A stretch of DNA of 16,812 bases from Gammaproteobacteria bacterium CG22_combo_CG10-13_8_21_14_all_40_8 (GCA_002770795.1 PCTP01000178.1:19514-36325), one strand, 5' to 3'; numbered from the stretch's first letter, positions 1 to 7,463 are shown. The notes: generated by a model not told the origin, from the letters alone. Made by a program: numbers and translations.

Positions 1-1107
1 CTTGAGCAGCAAAAGCCTCCCCAGACTTTGGATTAATCGCCAGAGCTTTATCAATAGCTGGTTGCGCCACTTTGATAGAGTCATCCAAAGTCATCCCACC
101 ATAATTACGCAATAGGATTGCGGAATTTGCCAACCCTACATAGGCATCCTGGTAACTTGCGTCTAACTCTATAGCTCTTTGGAACCATTTAATGGCAGAT
201 TTTAACGCAGGTACCGTACGTTTTTGCATTTCTTGATTTCCAGCGCTTTGGGCTATCAATGCATCAACGTTATCTGGCATTCTGGAATACTGTAATGATT
301 TTCCCTCAAATTTGAGTTTGAGCTGTTCCATCACCGCTTTGGAAACCTCTTCTTGCACTTTAAACAAGTCTTTAAACTCACGAACGAAGGATTGCGCCCA
401 GATCTGAGCCCCCGTGGTTACATCCACTAAACTTGCCGAAACCCGAATACGATTATCTTGAGCGTCCCTTCTCACCGTTCCCTCTAACAGGATCCCTACA
501 TTGAGTTCTTTGCCTATTTCACTCACAGATTTTTTTGAATCACGATACATAAAGGTAGAGGTGTTAGCAGCAATGCGCAGCCCCTCCATGGTTGAAAGCG
601 CTCCAGCCAATTCTTCACTCAAACCATCGGCAAAATATTGCTCATTGATTTCTTGACTAAAAGTTTTGAAGGGGAGTACAGCCAGAGACTTAATAGCATT
701 TGCAGAATCTGTTGAGGCCGAATTCTGTGGAATATTCGTTTGCAGAGTGGATGGTGATTCTGCCGCAAAGATGGCGAAAAAAACAATAACGACAACAACC
801 ATAGAGCCCACAATCACCCAATCATAATGGTGATTGCCTTCTGCTATAGTCTCATCTGTATTGGGGTCGTCCGCCGATTTAGCAACTATAATCCCCTTAG
901 AAGTCAGGTTAAATAACCAAGATAAAACCAAGACCACAGGAAACCCTGAATAAATGCGATTAATAAATAGGCCATGGCTTTATCAGGCACATTTAAGGGA
1001 GGAAAAAGCAAATCAGCAATTTGCACCAAAGGCCAAGCAGCAACCACATAAATGGTAGCGACTCTAAATACTCTGCGTCTTTTTAATTCATTCACAAAAT
1101 GTTTCAA
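1..1107 (-). pseudogene. TolB/FlgO-like + TPR membrane protein, frameshifted, partial
   Basis: Reading leftwards, an N-terminal piece (LKHFVNELKRRRVFRVAT...) carries two membrane segments and stops at 904-906. From about 945 the next frame stays open to the window edge. It gives a third membrane segment (WVIVGSMVVVVIVFFAIFAA), a TolB/FlgO-like domain (IKSLAVLPF, YFADGLSEELAGALS, GILLEGTVRR, DVTTGAQIWAQ) and the start of TPR-type helices (FQRAIELDASYQDAYVGLA). The family layout is helical anchor, TolB-like domain, TPR array. Restoring one base in the run at 941-946 gives the family-like junction IQGFPVVLVLSWLF, so a one-base deletion or a sequencing error is likely. I place the start at a TTG (1107-1105), seven bases after GAGAG and matching the usual family N-terminus. 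An upstream TTG at 1158 lies in a hairpin and has no clear ribosome site. It follows the DUF4097 gene in the same direction. Its function is unknown, perhaps sensing or scaffolding. The family assignment is firm; whether the gene is truly broken is not settled. Confidence 0.78.
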
Positions 1108-1142
1108 GTTAAGACTCTCGTATTCCTTTGGCTGAGTGATTG

Positions 1143-1164
1143 GCCTGGTTTTTATCAACCAGGC
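1143..1164 (-). other. Intercistronic hairpin before the TolB/TPR gene
   Basis: Perfect 8-bp inverted repeat (GCCTGGTT / AACCAGGC) with a 6-base loop. It lies between the DUF4097 stop and the chosen start of the TolB/TPR gene. There is no T-run after it on either strand, so it is not a classic terminator. It may be a processing, attenuation or mRNA-stability element. The upstream candidate TTG start at 1158 falls inside this stem, which favours the start at 1107. Confidence 0.5.
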
Positions 1165-1200
1165 GGGCAGATGCTTTGAAATAGCACCGCGATATTGACT

Positions 1201-2076
1201 TTATTTTATATGGATAGTTCCAGAAATAGTTGTTGCCTCTATTTTCCCTTGACCATCCCCAACAGCTAATGAAAGTTTTGCACCACCAGCCGACACCGTT
1301 GTTTCACCACTAACGGGCAATTGGTTGTCAATTTTTCCGCCGTAAAGTGCATTTAATTGACATTGATAACCATCGCTTTTTTCCAAGTTCAAATAGAGAT
1401 CACCATCCACACTACTCAGAATCAATGAACTTTCATGGCTCATTGAGCCACTGACATCAATCACGCCATTCACAGTGCTAAGACGAACCTGATTGATTTT
1501 TTGTTGTTTCAAGATAATCTTTCCATCAATGGTGTTAGCATCTATGTCACCGCTCACGCCATGAATTTGAATATTCCCATTCATGGAATGAAGATTGAGA
1601 TTTCCCTGTATACCTTCAATTTGGATAGGCGCATTCACCACTTCAATATCAACATCATTTTGTCCATTTTTTAAAAGAACCGATCCTGTCACTGATTGAA
1701 TTTGTGTTGCACCAAGATTGTCTAATTGCCACTCCGTACTCACACCTTCAATTCGAACACCCATGGATTGAGGCAGCTTCAGTTCTAATTTAGAACCAGA
1801 TACCGGCATTAAATGCTGGGGCATTTCAACTTCTATGATTAACACCTCTTTATTTTGTGAAGTTCTTAATCCTAGGGCGTTATCATCCAAGGTCCCTTCA
1901 ATGCTCAGATTGGTTTGTTCTGAACCCGTAAGTTTTACCGCACCTCTAATATTAATAAAATGTACTCGGTGGATATTTTCCAAATCAATAGATTTTTGGA
2001 CTTTTTCTCTGGCATAGGTATTCACTCCCAGTAAAATCAAGGAGGAAAACCACCATGTTTTTTTGAAAAATATCAT
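1201..2076 (-). CDS. Secreted DUF4097-family beta-repeat protein
   Basis: A 291-residue protein. Residues 1-22 look like a Sec signal peptide (FFKK, then SSLILLGVN, cleavage after TYA). The rest is a chain of short beta repeats with evenly spaced G, D and N turns (for example VNAPIQIEGIQGNLNLHSMN, then GNIQIHGVSGDIDANTIDGKI), typical of the DUF4097/adhesin-head-like right-handed beta-helix families. It is predicted to be exported to the periplasm or cell surface; no enzyme motif is visible. The reading frame extends upstream to a TTG directly after the sigma-factor stop. I chose the ATG at 2076 because AGAG lies 7-8 bases upstream and the signal peptide then begins properly. It lies 39 bases downstream of the ECF sigma gene, so the two are probably co-transcribed. 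DUF4097 genes are often found next to ECF sigma factors. A role in envelope stress is inference. Confidence 0.8.
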   Translation of the reverse strand: MIFFKKTWWFSSLILLGVNTYAREKVQKSIDLENIHRVHFINIRGAVKLTGSEQTNLSIEGTLDDNALGLRTSQNKEVLIIEVEMPQHLMPVSGSKLELKLPQSMGVRIEGVSTEWQLDNLGATQIQSVTGSVLLKNGQNDVDIEVVNAPIQIEGIQGNLNLHSMNGNIQIHGVSGDIDANTIDGKIILKQQKINQVRLSTVNGVIDVSGSMSHESSLILSSVDGDLYLNLEKSDGYQCQLNALYGGKIDNQLPVSGETTVSAGGAKLSLAVGDGQGKIEATTISGTIHIK

Positions 2077-2115
2077 TATATTCTCTATAGTTACGTCATC
2101 TTTTTCTGGATACAA

Positions 2116-2658
2116 TCAAGAAGCAGTCGCTGGAGTTAGATCTAGGAATTGGCTAATTAATTTTCTAGCTCTGTGTAGCTGTGCTTTGCTAGTACCTTCT
2201 GCCCCACCCATTGCTTGCGCAATCTCTTGATGCCCCATACCCAGAATCGAATATAACCAAAACACCCTACGTGCACCACGCGGTAGTTGTGACATCACTT
2301 TTTGTAAATCAATATTTACTTCTGGATCAGGATTAACAGTTTTAATCCAACTGTCCGAACTATCTAAGGAAACGAGGGTCATCTTCAGGTGCTTTCGATA
2401 ATAACTGTTCACTACATTTGTGGCAATGGTTCTTAACCAATGCAATAAGCTACTCTCTCCACGGAACTTAGGTAAAGCTCGCCACGCTTTGATAAAAGTT
2501 TCTTGAGTACAGTCTTCCGCCATAGAAGAATCTTTGCAACGATGAGTGCAATGTGAATAAATCAACCCATAAAAAGGATGACATAATAAATCAAAGGCTT
2601 TTCTATCACCTTTTTTAGCTCTTTCTATCAATGCGACATTATTGGTTATTGTGGTCAT
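2116..2658 (-). CDS. ECF-type RNA polymerase sigma factor (RpoE-like)
   Basis: A 180-residue group 4 sigma factor. Sigma region 2 (roughly residues 7-80) contains AEDCTQETFIKAWRALPKF and LLHWLRTIATNVVNSYYRK. Sigma region 4 (roughly 120-175) contains LPRGARRVFWLYSILGMGHQEIAQAMG followed by GTSKAQLHRARKLI, the promoter -35 recognition helix-turn-helix. Length is normal for an ECF factor with no extra domain. The frame extends 40 codons upstream, but the ATG at 2658 has AGGGG eight bases before it and starts just ahead of the first sigma helix. The downstream partner is the secreted DUF4097 protein. No zinc-finger or RskA-like anti-sigma gene follows, which is unusual for ECF factors. Two short direct repeats lie upstream and may be control sites. 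The family call is secure; the regulon is unknown. Confidence 0.92.
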   Translation of the reverse strand: MTTITNNVALIERAKKGDRKAFDLLCHPFYGLIYSHCTHRCKDSSMAEDCTQETFIKAWRALPKFRGESSLLHWLRTIATNVVNSYYRKHLKMTLVSLDSSDSWIKTVNPDPEVNIDLQKVMSQLPRGARRVFWLYSILGMGHQEIAQAMGGAEGTSKAQLHRARKLISQFLDLTPATAS

Positions 2659-2694
2659 TTTGTAGGCCCCTATAGATAAAGCAATCTGCTTAAC

Positions 2695-2715
2695 ATATAC
2701 CCGTATATATACCCG
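2695..2715. repeat. Two-copy direct repeat ATATACCCG upstream of the ECF sigma gene
   Basis: ATATACCCG occurs at 2695-2703 and again at 2707-2715, a 12-base period, about 40 bases upstream of the chosen sigma start. The position suits an operator or autoregulated promoter, but no sigma70 -35/-10 pair is convincing here. The longer string ATATACCCGTG also occurs in the arm of the hairpin at 16409-16461. Confidence 0.35.
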
Positions 2716-2783
2716 TGATATCTCAAAGTGCTTGCTTTCAGCATTTTGGGGTATCACAGGCATTAACTCTACCATCAAAAGAG

Positions 2784-2799
2784 GTAACCAAATGTAACC
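2784..2799. repeat. Direct repeat GTAACC, one helical turn apart
   Basis: GTAACC at 2784-2789 and 2794-2799, exactly 10 bases apart, in the gap between the DUF2333 stop and the ECF sigma gene. Same-face spacing is compatible with a dimeric regulator site. This is suggestive only; I recognise no specific regulator. Confidence 0.3.
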
Positions 2800-2847
2800 T
2801 TCTGTTAAAGAGCGTGAATTTAGTAAACCACCACGGCTTAGGGTTAA

Positions 2848-3879
2848 CTAGCCTCGCGCTAATAGATCTCTCAAATCGATGATAGCGGCGTTTGCTCTGG
2901 CGATATAGGAAGACATGACCAATGAATGATTTGCGACAAGGCCAAATCCAGAACCATTCAATATCATGGGACTCCAAAGAGTCTCTTGAGTCTCTTCGAG
3001 TTCTCGGATAATTTGACGTAAACTGGCCGTTGCATTTTTCTTTTCGAGTACAGATTGAAAATCTACCTCAATACCCTTTAGCAGATTAATTAATGCCCAA
3101 CATGAACCTCTGGCCTCAAAAAAGGTATCATCAATTTTCATCCAAGGATTTTTTACGCGAACTTGATCTGATGTTTCTGTGGATTGACTGGCTGTAGAAT
3201 CTCCAGATAAATCGGTATTTTCACGGTTTTCAACCACGCTGGCACTCAGGCGCTGTGATAGATTACCTAAACGTTTTTCCACACCTTTTAACCATTCACG
3301 CAGGTTATCTGATCTGGCAAAAAATTGAGTTTGGTGATCGGAGCTATCCATCAATTTATTTTGATAGGCTTTCAAATACTGAATTCCCTTCATATATTCA
3401 CTTTCAGCTTCAGGAAAAGCCCAGCTAGTATGCCTCACGTTAAAGCGTGGCTCAGCTTCTTTTAAATCGAGTTGCTCCGAGGATTGTGATTGAGAACGAC
3501 TAAAATCATTACGCAACACTCTAGCCATATCGCGAAGTTGTACCAAAACCCCATATTCCCAAGCAGGCATATTATCTTGAAAAATGCCTGGCGGTGTCAT
3601 GTCATTGCTAATAAAACCACCATTTTTATGCAGCAATGTTTCAGAGACCTCAATCATGGCTTCCACGGTAGAATGACCAACAATCAATTCCTTTTGTTGG
3701 CCTGCATGGCGCCATGCTTTTTGATTATTGAGTGTTAGTAAATCAGGTTCTTGGCTCCAATAAACACTCAATCCATATAAAACCATGAAAAAGAGAAACA
3801 ATACAAAAGGTATTAGCTTCAGTGCTACTGAAGATAACCAACTGTCTTTATCGATATCAGATAATCCGCGATCACTCAT
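2848..3879 (-). CDS. DUF2333 family inner-membrane protein
   Basis: A 343-residue protein recognised as DUF2333, a conserved uncharacterised family of gammaproteobacteria. There is one membrane segment near residues 20-42 (VALKLIPFVLFLFFMVLYGLSVYW). A large, probably periplasmic, mostly helical domain follows. The C-terminal third holds the conserved family blocks: NPWMKIDDTFFEARGSCWAL, LEKKNATASLRQIIRELEET and LWSPMILNGSGFGLVANHSL. A low-complexity S/T/E-rich stretch sits around residues 215-240. The frame opens at a TTG four codons upstream, but the ATG at 3879 follows GGGA at six bases and is the better start. It lies between the sigma gene and the copper chaperone in the same direction; both gaps are large enough for separate promoters. 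No biochemical role can be assigned. Confidence 0.85.
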   Translation of the reverse strand: MSDRGLSDIDKDSWLSSVALKLIPFVLFLFFMVLYGLSVYWSQEPDLLTLNNQKAWRHAGQQKELIVGHSTVEAMIEVSETLLHKNGGFISNDMTPPGIFQDNMPAWEYGVLVQLRDMARVLRNDFSRSQSQSSEQLDLKEAEPRFNVRHTSWAFPEAESEYMKGIQYLKAYQNKLMDSSDHQTQFFARSDNLREWLKGVEKRLGNLSQRLSASVVENRENTDLSGDSTASQSTETSDQVRVKNPWMKIDDTFFEARGSCWALINLLKGIEVDFQSVLEKKNATASLRQIIRELEETQETLWSPMILNGSGFGLVANHSLVMSSYIARANAAIIDLRDLLARG

Positions 3880-3952
3880 TATAAATCCCAAATCTCAAAT
3901 GAAATTAAACTTTCTTGATAGCATGCCACTATTTAACGAAGTTCATTGACTA

Positions 3953-3991
3953 AAACTATTGATATAAACTATTGACATAAACTATTGACGG
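3953..3991. repeat. 13-bp tandem repeat, three copies, over the 3' end of the PCuAC gene
   Basis: Three consecutive 13-base units: AAACTATTGATAT, AAACTATTGACAT, AAACTATTGACGG. The third unit covers the last codons and stop of the copper chaperone gene, so the other two look like slipped-strand duplications of the gene's tail. Thirteen is not a multiple of three, so the copies lie outside the reading frame. Confidence 0.75.
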
Positions 3992-4404
3992 ATAGTTGCA
4001 TCAATAGAAAGCTTCTCGCCATTACTGAAGTATAACTCTAATGGAAAATTATCGCCTACTTTTAAAGGGTGATGAAAGCCCATAATCATCAAATGCAACC
4101 CTCCAGATTGAAAAACCTGTTGTTGATGCGCTGGAATATCTAATGAACTCATCTCTTGCATTTTATTCATGCCATTCACCATTTGGGATTTATGCATGGA
4201 ACAGCTCATGGCTTCTGACGAGGTGATTTTAGTTAAAGTGACCGGGCTATCCGACAAGTTGGTGATCTTAAAATAACCAGCCGTCATAGTTTGACTGGGT
4301 GCAGTCGCTCTCACCCAAGCATCGCTAACACTCAGGCTTGCTGCATGAGTTTGTTGACTAAAAAGGCTCAACATAAACATTGATAATAATAGTATTGGTT
4401 TCAT
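3982..4404 (-). CDS. Periplasmic copper chaperone PCuAC (DUF461) family
   Basis: A 140-residue protein with a Sec signal peptide (MKPILLLSMFMLSLFSQQTHA, cleavage near residue 21) and a small cupredoxin-like domain (VSDAWVRATAPSQTMTAGYFKITN). The family copper motif H(M)X10MX21HXM is complete: H71, M82, H104 and M106, with extra methionines at 70, 75, 79, 85 and 108. The known role of the family is to bind Cu(I) in the periplasm and deliver it, often to the CuA centre of cytochrome c oxidase, with Sco proteins as frequent partners. No sco gene is visible here. I chose the ATG at 4404 over an in-frame ATG at 4443 because it has GAGAG upstream and begins the signal peptide. The 3' end overlaps a 13-bp tandem repeat. 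Confidence 0.9.
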   Translation of the reverse strand: MKPILLLSMFMLSLFSQQTHAASLSVSDAWVRATAPSQTMTAGYFKITNLSDSPVTLTKITSSEAMSCSMHKSQMVNGMNKMQEMSSLDIPAHQQQVFQSGGLHLMIMGFHHPLKVGDNFPLELYFSNGEKLSIDATIRQ

Positions 4405-4502
4405 CCTATCTCTCTTAAAGGTATTGTCAGAGCATGCTATCATAGCAAATAATGCTATGGTAGCACTAGGAATCTATTCTCGGACAGGCTCCTAGAGAGA
4501 TC

Positions 4503-4706
4503 TTATGATGAACGCTTAGGGATAAGCCAAGCCGTTACAAAATAGCTCACAACACTAAATACTGGGGCCACAAAAAACCCCAACAATGTCACCAATCTTA
4601 TCACTGTCACATCCCAATCCATTTTATCGGCTAAATAAGCGCAAACGCCTGATATCTTAGATTTTGTCCGGTAAAAGTATGGGGCATGGGAATTTGAACG
4701 AGACAT
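4503..4706 (-). CDS. pspC: PspC-domain small membrane protein
   Basis: A 67-residue protein matching the PspC domain: a short N-terminus, then ISGVCAYLADKMDWDVTVIRLVTLL and a hydrophobic segment (GFFVAPVFSVVSYFVTAWLI, about residues 44-63). It is shorter than E. coli PspC (about 119 residues) and is essentially the bare domain, a common form in other bacteria. AGGAG lies seven bases before the ATG. It starts 29 bases after pspA, so they are probably co-transcribed. In the phage-shock response PspC senses inner-membrane stress and frees or recruits PspA. No pspB or pspF is in the window. Confidence 0.85.
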   Translation of the reverse strand: MSRSNSHAPYFYRTKSKISGVCAYLADKMDWDVTVIRLVTLLGFFVAPVFSVVSYFVTAWLIPKRSS

Positions 4707-4735
4707 AATACTTCTCCTACTTCAAAATACTAAAA

Positions 4736-5401
4736 TTAACTCGCTACCTTCATTTTTTGCTTCAATGCTTGTAGCTCATTTTCTAGTTCTTCATTCGCTG
4801 CTAGTGCTTCTATCTGCTGCGCTAATCCTGGTTTATTACCCAAATCAAAAGATTCCACTTCCGCTTCTAGACGATCAAGTTTTCTTTCAAAACCTTCCAG
4901 TTTATTTAAAGTTTTATCTCGCTGATACTGATGAGAAACTAAATGAATTTGCTTGCGCTTTTGCAATGATTCGCATTGTTGATCCAGTCGCTTTTGTTTA
5001 TTCAATGCTTCATTTAATTTAGATTGCAACCGTTGCAAATCCACTTCCAAGCCATTTAATGACTGCTGTAAAATGCTTAACTCTTTGGTTTTACTTTCTA
5101 TTAATTGAATGCAACGATTTTTTTCTTGCAAGGCTGCTTTGGCTAAATCTTCTTTTTCGTGTCGCAAAGCTAATTCAGCTTTCTCCACCCAACCTTGAGA
5201 TTGCTCAGATAATTGTTTTATTTCTCTCTCAATGGTCTTTTTATCAGCAAGTATAACTGCAGCGCTAGTTCTCGCTTCTGCTAAGGCATTTTCCATTTCC
5301 ACAATCATTAATTTTATTAGTTTCTTGGGCTCTTCCGCTTTATCGAGAAGGGCATTAATATTACTGCTGATAATGTCATTAAACCGTGTAAACATTCCCA
5401 T
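4736..5401 (-). CDS. pspA: PspA/IM30 family phage shock protein A
   Basis: A 221-residue, almost wholly coiled-coil protein, the usual length for PspA. It has the amphipathic N-terminus (MFTRFNDIISSNINALLDKAEEPKKLIKLMI) and family blocks such as EMENALAEARTSAAVILADKK and WVEKAELALRHEKEDLAKAALQEK. The role is inner-membrane maintenance: ESCRT-III-like polymers that bind stressed membranes. GGAG lies six bases before the ATG at 5401. A second ATG at codon 3 is possible but less well spaced. It is the first gene of a two-gene unit with pspC. The divergent upstream region shows no convincing sigma54 promoter, so control may differ from the E. coli PspF/sigma54 circuit. Confidence 0.93.
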   Translation of the reverse strand: MGMFTRFNDIISSNINALLDKAEEPKKLIKLMIVEMENALAEARTSAAVILADKKTIEREIKQLSEQSQGWVEKAELALRHEKEDLAKAALQEKNRCIQLIESKTKELSILQQSLNGLEVDLQRLQSKLNEALNKQKRLDQQCESLQKRKQIHLVSHQYQRDKTLNKLEGFERKLDRLEAEVESFDLGNKPGLAQQIEALAANEELENELQALKQKMKVAS

Positions 5402-5691
5402 AATAGGCTCCTAAAGTAATAAAAAAATCTTTAAGCAGAGAGTTTGAATAGAATCACATGCTTTTTGATAAATACATAGATGCTATTCAGGAATCATGCC
5501 ATAATATTTTTTCCTTTATTTACAGAAAGATACGTTTTTTATTCCCCAAAAACATCTAAGGTAATACTCAATTCACTAACTTTTGGTCAAATTCACAACT
5601 CATACAGGCTTTAACTCCGGAAAAATCATCCTCTTGGATCTCCCAGCATTTTATGCTTGAATAGCTCACCCAAACTTTAAAGGACATACAA
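5402..5691. other. Divergent intergenic region between pspA and the M49 peptidase gene
   Basis: 290 AT-rich bases that must hold promoters for both genes. I find no clear -35/-10 pair and no small ORF with a ribosome site. A short inverted repeat AGCAT-TTT-ATGCT at 5645-5657 could be an operator. A degenerate sigma54-like string on the minus strand at 5486-5501 lacks the -12 GC. Confidence 0.5.
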
Positions 5692-7413
5692 ATGCGAAAA
5701 ATACTTCTTACAAGCTTTGTCACACTCTCGTTGTTTCATATAACGGCCTGTCACCATGACTCAGATGAGCAGCCTATGGCTCAGAGTACCGCTCAGAGTA
5801 AAACTGCAACGCCACCCATAGCTCAAGTCGATTCCCCCAAGGAATCATTACAATGGTTGAATCAAGCCGCTCAAGATCGTGCTGATATCTATGCCCCTTT
5901 TGAGCTGAATGCTGATTTATCTTCACTCTCTGTTAGACAAAAATCCATGCTGAAGTTGCTAATTGAAGCCGCTGAAATTACCGATCAGCTTTTTTGGGAG
6001 CAGTCTTATGGTGAGAAAAATGCGCTGATGCAAAAGCTATCAACTGAACAACAAAGAAACTTTGCCAATCTCAATTATGGACCTTGGGATCGCTTAAATG
6101 GCGACAAACCTCTATTCACTTCTATTGGCGAAAAGCCTTTAGGCGCTCAATTCTATCCTGCGGATATGACCAAAGAGGAGTTTGAAAAGTTGAACCTCCC
6201 TGACAAGAAAGGCTTGTATTCATTAATCAGAAGAGATGGATCAGGACAACTTCGCTTGGTTCCTTATCACATCGCGTACCAATCACAACTCAGCAGAATT
6301 TCCGACTTGTTGAAACAAGCATCAGCCTTAGCGGATGATCCAGAGTTTGCGCAATTTTTAAATCTACGTGCAGAAGCTTTGATGACGGATGATTTCCAAC
6401 CGAGTGATTTCGCTTGGATGAAAATGAAATCGAACCCTGTTGAATTAGTCATTGGCCCTATCGAAACCTATGAAGATCAACTCTTTGGTTATAGAGCAGC
6501 CTATGAAAGTTATGTTTTAATCAAAGATCTCTCTTGGAGTAAAAGACTCGAAAAATATGCCAGCTTTTTACCCGAATTACAGAAAGGCTTACCGGTTACC
6601 GATGCCTATAAACCACCTATGTCTGGCACAGGCAGCGATCTCAATGCCTATGATGTGATTTATTATGCGGGTCATTCCAATGCGGGCTCTAAAACCATTG
6701 CAATTAATCTTCCGAATGATGAAGAAGTACAGCTTAAAATGGGTACTCGACGTTTACAACTCAAAAATGCCATGAAAGCTAAATTCGATAAAATATTAAT
6801 ACCCATCGCTGAACAATTAATCTCTCCACAACAACTAAAGCATGTTAAATTTTATGCATTTTTTGCGAACACCATGTTTCATGAAGTGGCTCATGGTCTA
6901 GGTATCAAAAATACACTAGCCGGAAATAGCAGCGTTCGCCAAGCATTGAAAGAAAATGCTTCAGCCTTTGAAGAAGGTAAAGCAGATATTTTAGGGCTTT
7001 ATATGGTGACTGAACTATTTAAAAAAGGCGAACTGGAAGAAGGTGAATTGATGGATTATTACACCACTTTCCTTGCTGGTATTTTCCGAAGCGTACGTTT
7101 TGGTGCATCCAGTGCTCATGGCAAAGCCAATATGTTACGTTTTAATTATTTTAAAGAAAGAAATGCTTTTAGCAGGAATGAAAGTGATGGAACTTATTCT
7201 GTCAACTTTGAAAAATTTCAGCAAGCGATGACAGAGCTATCTCATGACTTACTCACTATTCAAGGCGATGGAGATTATCAAAAAGCCAAGGAATGGTTAG
7301 AGACAAAAGGCGTTATTGACTCAGGGTTACAACAAGACTTAAGTAAACTAGACAAAGCCAATATCCCAGTTGATGTATATTTTAAACAAGGCGTTGATGT
7401 ACTGGGTTTGTAA
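5692..7413 (+). CDS. M49-family (dipeptidyl-peptidase III-like) zinc peptidase, putative lipoprotein
   Basis: A 573-residue protein. The N-terminus is a lipoprotein signal with lipobox ITAC (Cys20), followed by a polar Q/S/T linker, so the enzyme is probably anchored in the outer membrane or periplasm. Zinc motifs are FHEVAHGLG (H397, E398, H401) and EEGKAD (E427-D432), matching the paired HExxH-type and EExxA(D/E) motifs of family M49. Classical DPP III has a hexapeptide HExxxH; this protein has the five-residue HExxH. Other family-like blocks are YYAGHSNAGSKTIAINLPND and the RRLQLKNAMKAKFDKIL helix. The likely activity is release of dipeptides from peptide N-termini, or a related peptidase activity; the substrate is unknown. 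AAAGGA precedes the ATG by eight bases. It is a lone gene divergent from pspA and convergent with the zntB-like gene, with which it shares a terminator-like repeat. Confidence 0.82.
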   Translation: MRKILLTSFVTLSLFHITACHHDSDEQPMAQSTAQSKTATPPIAQVDSPKESLQWLNQAAQDRADIYAPFELNADLSSLSVRQKSMLKLLIEAAEITDQLFWEQSYGEKNALMQKLSTEQQRNFANLNYGPWDRLNGDKPLFTSIGEKPLGAQFYPADMTKEEFEKLNLPDKKGLYSLIRRDGSGQLRLVPYHIAYQSQLSRISDLLKQASALADDPEFAQFLNLRAEALMTDDFQPSDFAWMKMKSNPVELVIGPIETYEDQLFGYRAAYESYVLIKDLSWSKRLEKYASFLPELQKGLPVTDAYKPPMSGTGSDLNAYDVIYYAGHSNAGSKTIAINLPNDEEVQLKMGTRRLQLKNAMKAKFDKILIPIAEQLISPQQLKHVKFYAFFANTMFHEVAHGLGIKNTLAGNSSVRQALKENASAFEEGKADILGLYMVTELFKKGELEEGELMDYYTTFLAGIFRSVRFGASSAHGKANMLRFNYFKERNAFSRNESDGTYSVNFEKFQQAMTELSHDLLTIQGDGDYQKAKEWLETKGVIDSGLQQDLSKLDKANIPVDVYFKQGVDVLGL

Positions 7414-7424
7414 ATGTAACCGAT

Positions 7425-7463
7425 TTTAAATGGTTTTGAGCAACAAACTCAAAACCATTTAAA
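7425..7463. terminator. Bidirectional terminator-like inverted repeat at a convergent gene junction
   Basis: Perfect 16-bp arms (TTTAAATGGTTTTGAG / CTCAAAACCATTTAAA) with a seven-base loop CAACAAA. The right arm contains the last codons and stop (FKWF-stop) of the minus-strand zntB-like gene. There is no strong T-run beyond either arm, so termination strength is uncertain; the stem's base is AT-rich. Confidence 0.6.

Noticed and set aside
904..1158. Short stand-alone 84-residue membrane protein
   Set aside because: It is the N-terminal part of the frameshifted TolB/TPR gene, whose remainder continues in the next frame to the window edge.
2738..2977. 79-codon minus-strand open frame overlapping the DUF2333 3' end and the sigma upstream region
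   Set aside because: Out of frame with DUF2333, no ribosome site and no family resemblance.
4441..4495. Two small inverted repeats (CATAGC/GCTATG and CTAGGA/TCCTAG) after pspC, as a terminator
   Set aside because: Stems of six base pairs with long or AT-rich loops and no T-run on the minus strand; too weak to call.
5486..5501. Sigma54-like promoter for pspA on the minus strand (TGGCATG, four bases, CTGAA)
   Set aside because: The -24 GG fits but the almost invariant -12 GC is replaced by GA, and no pspF is present.
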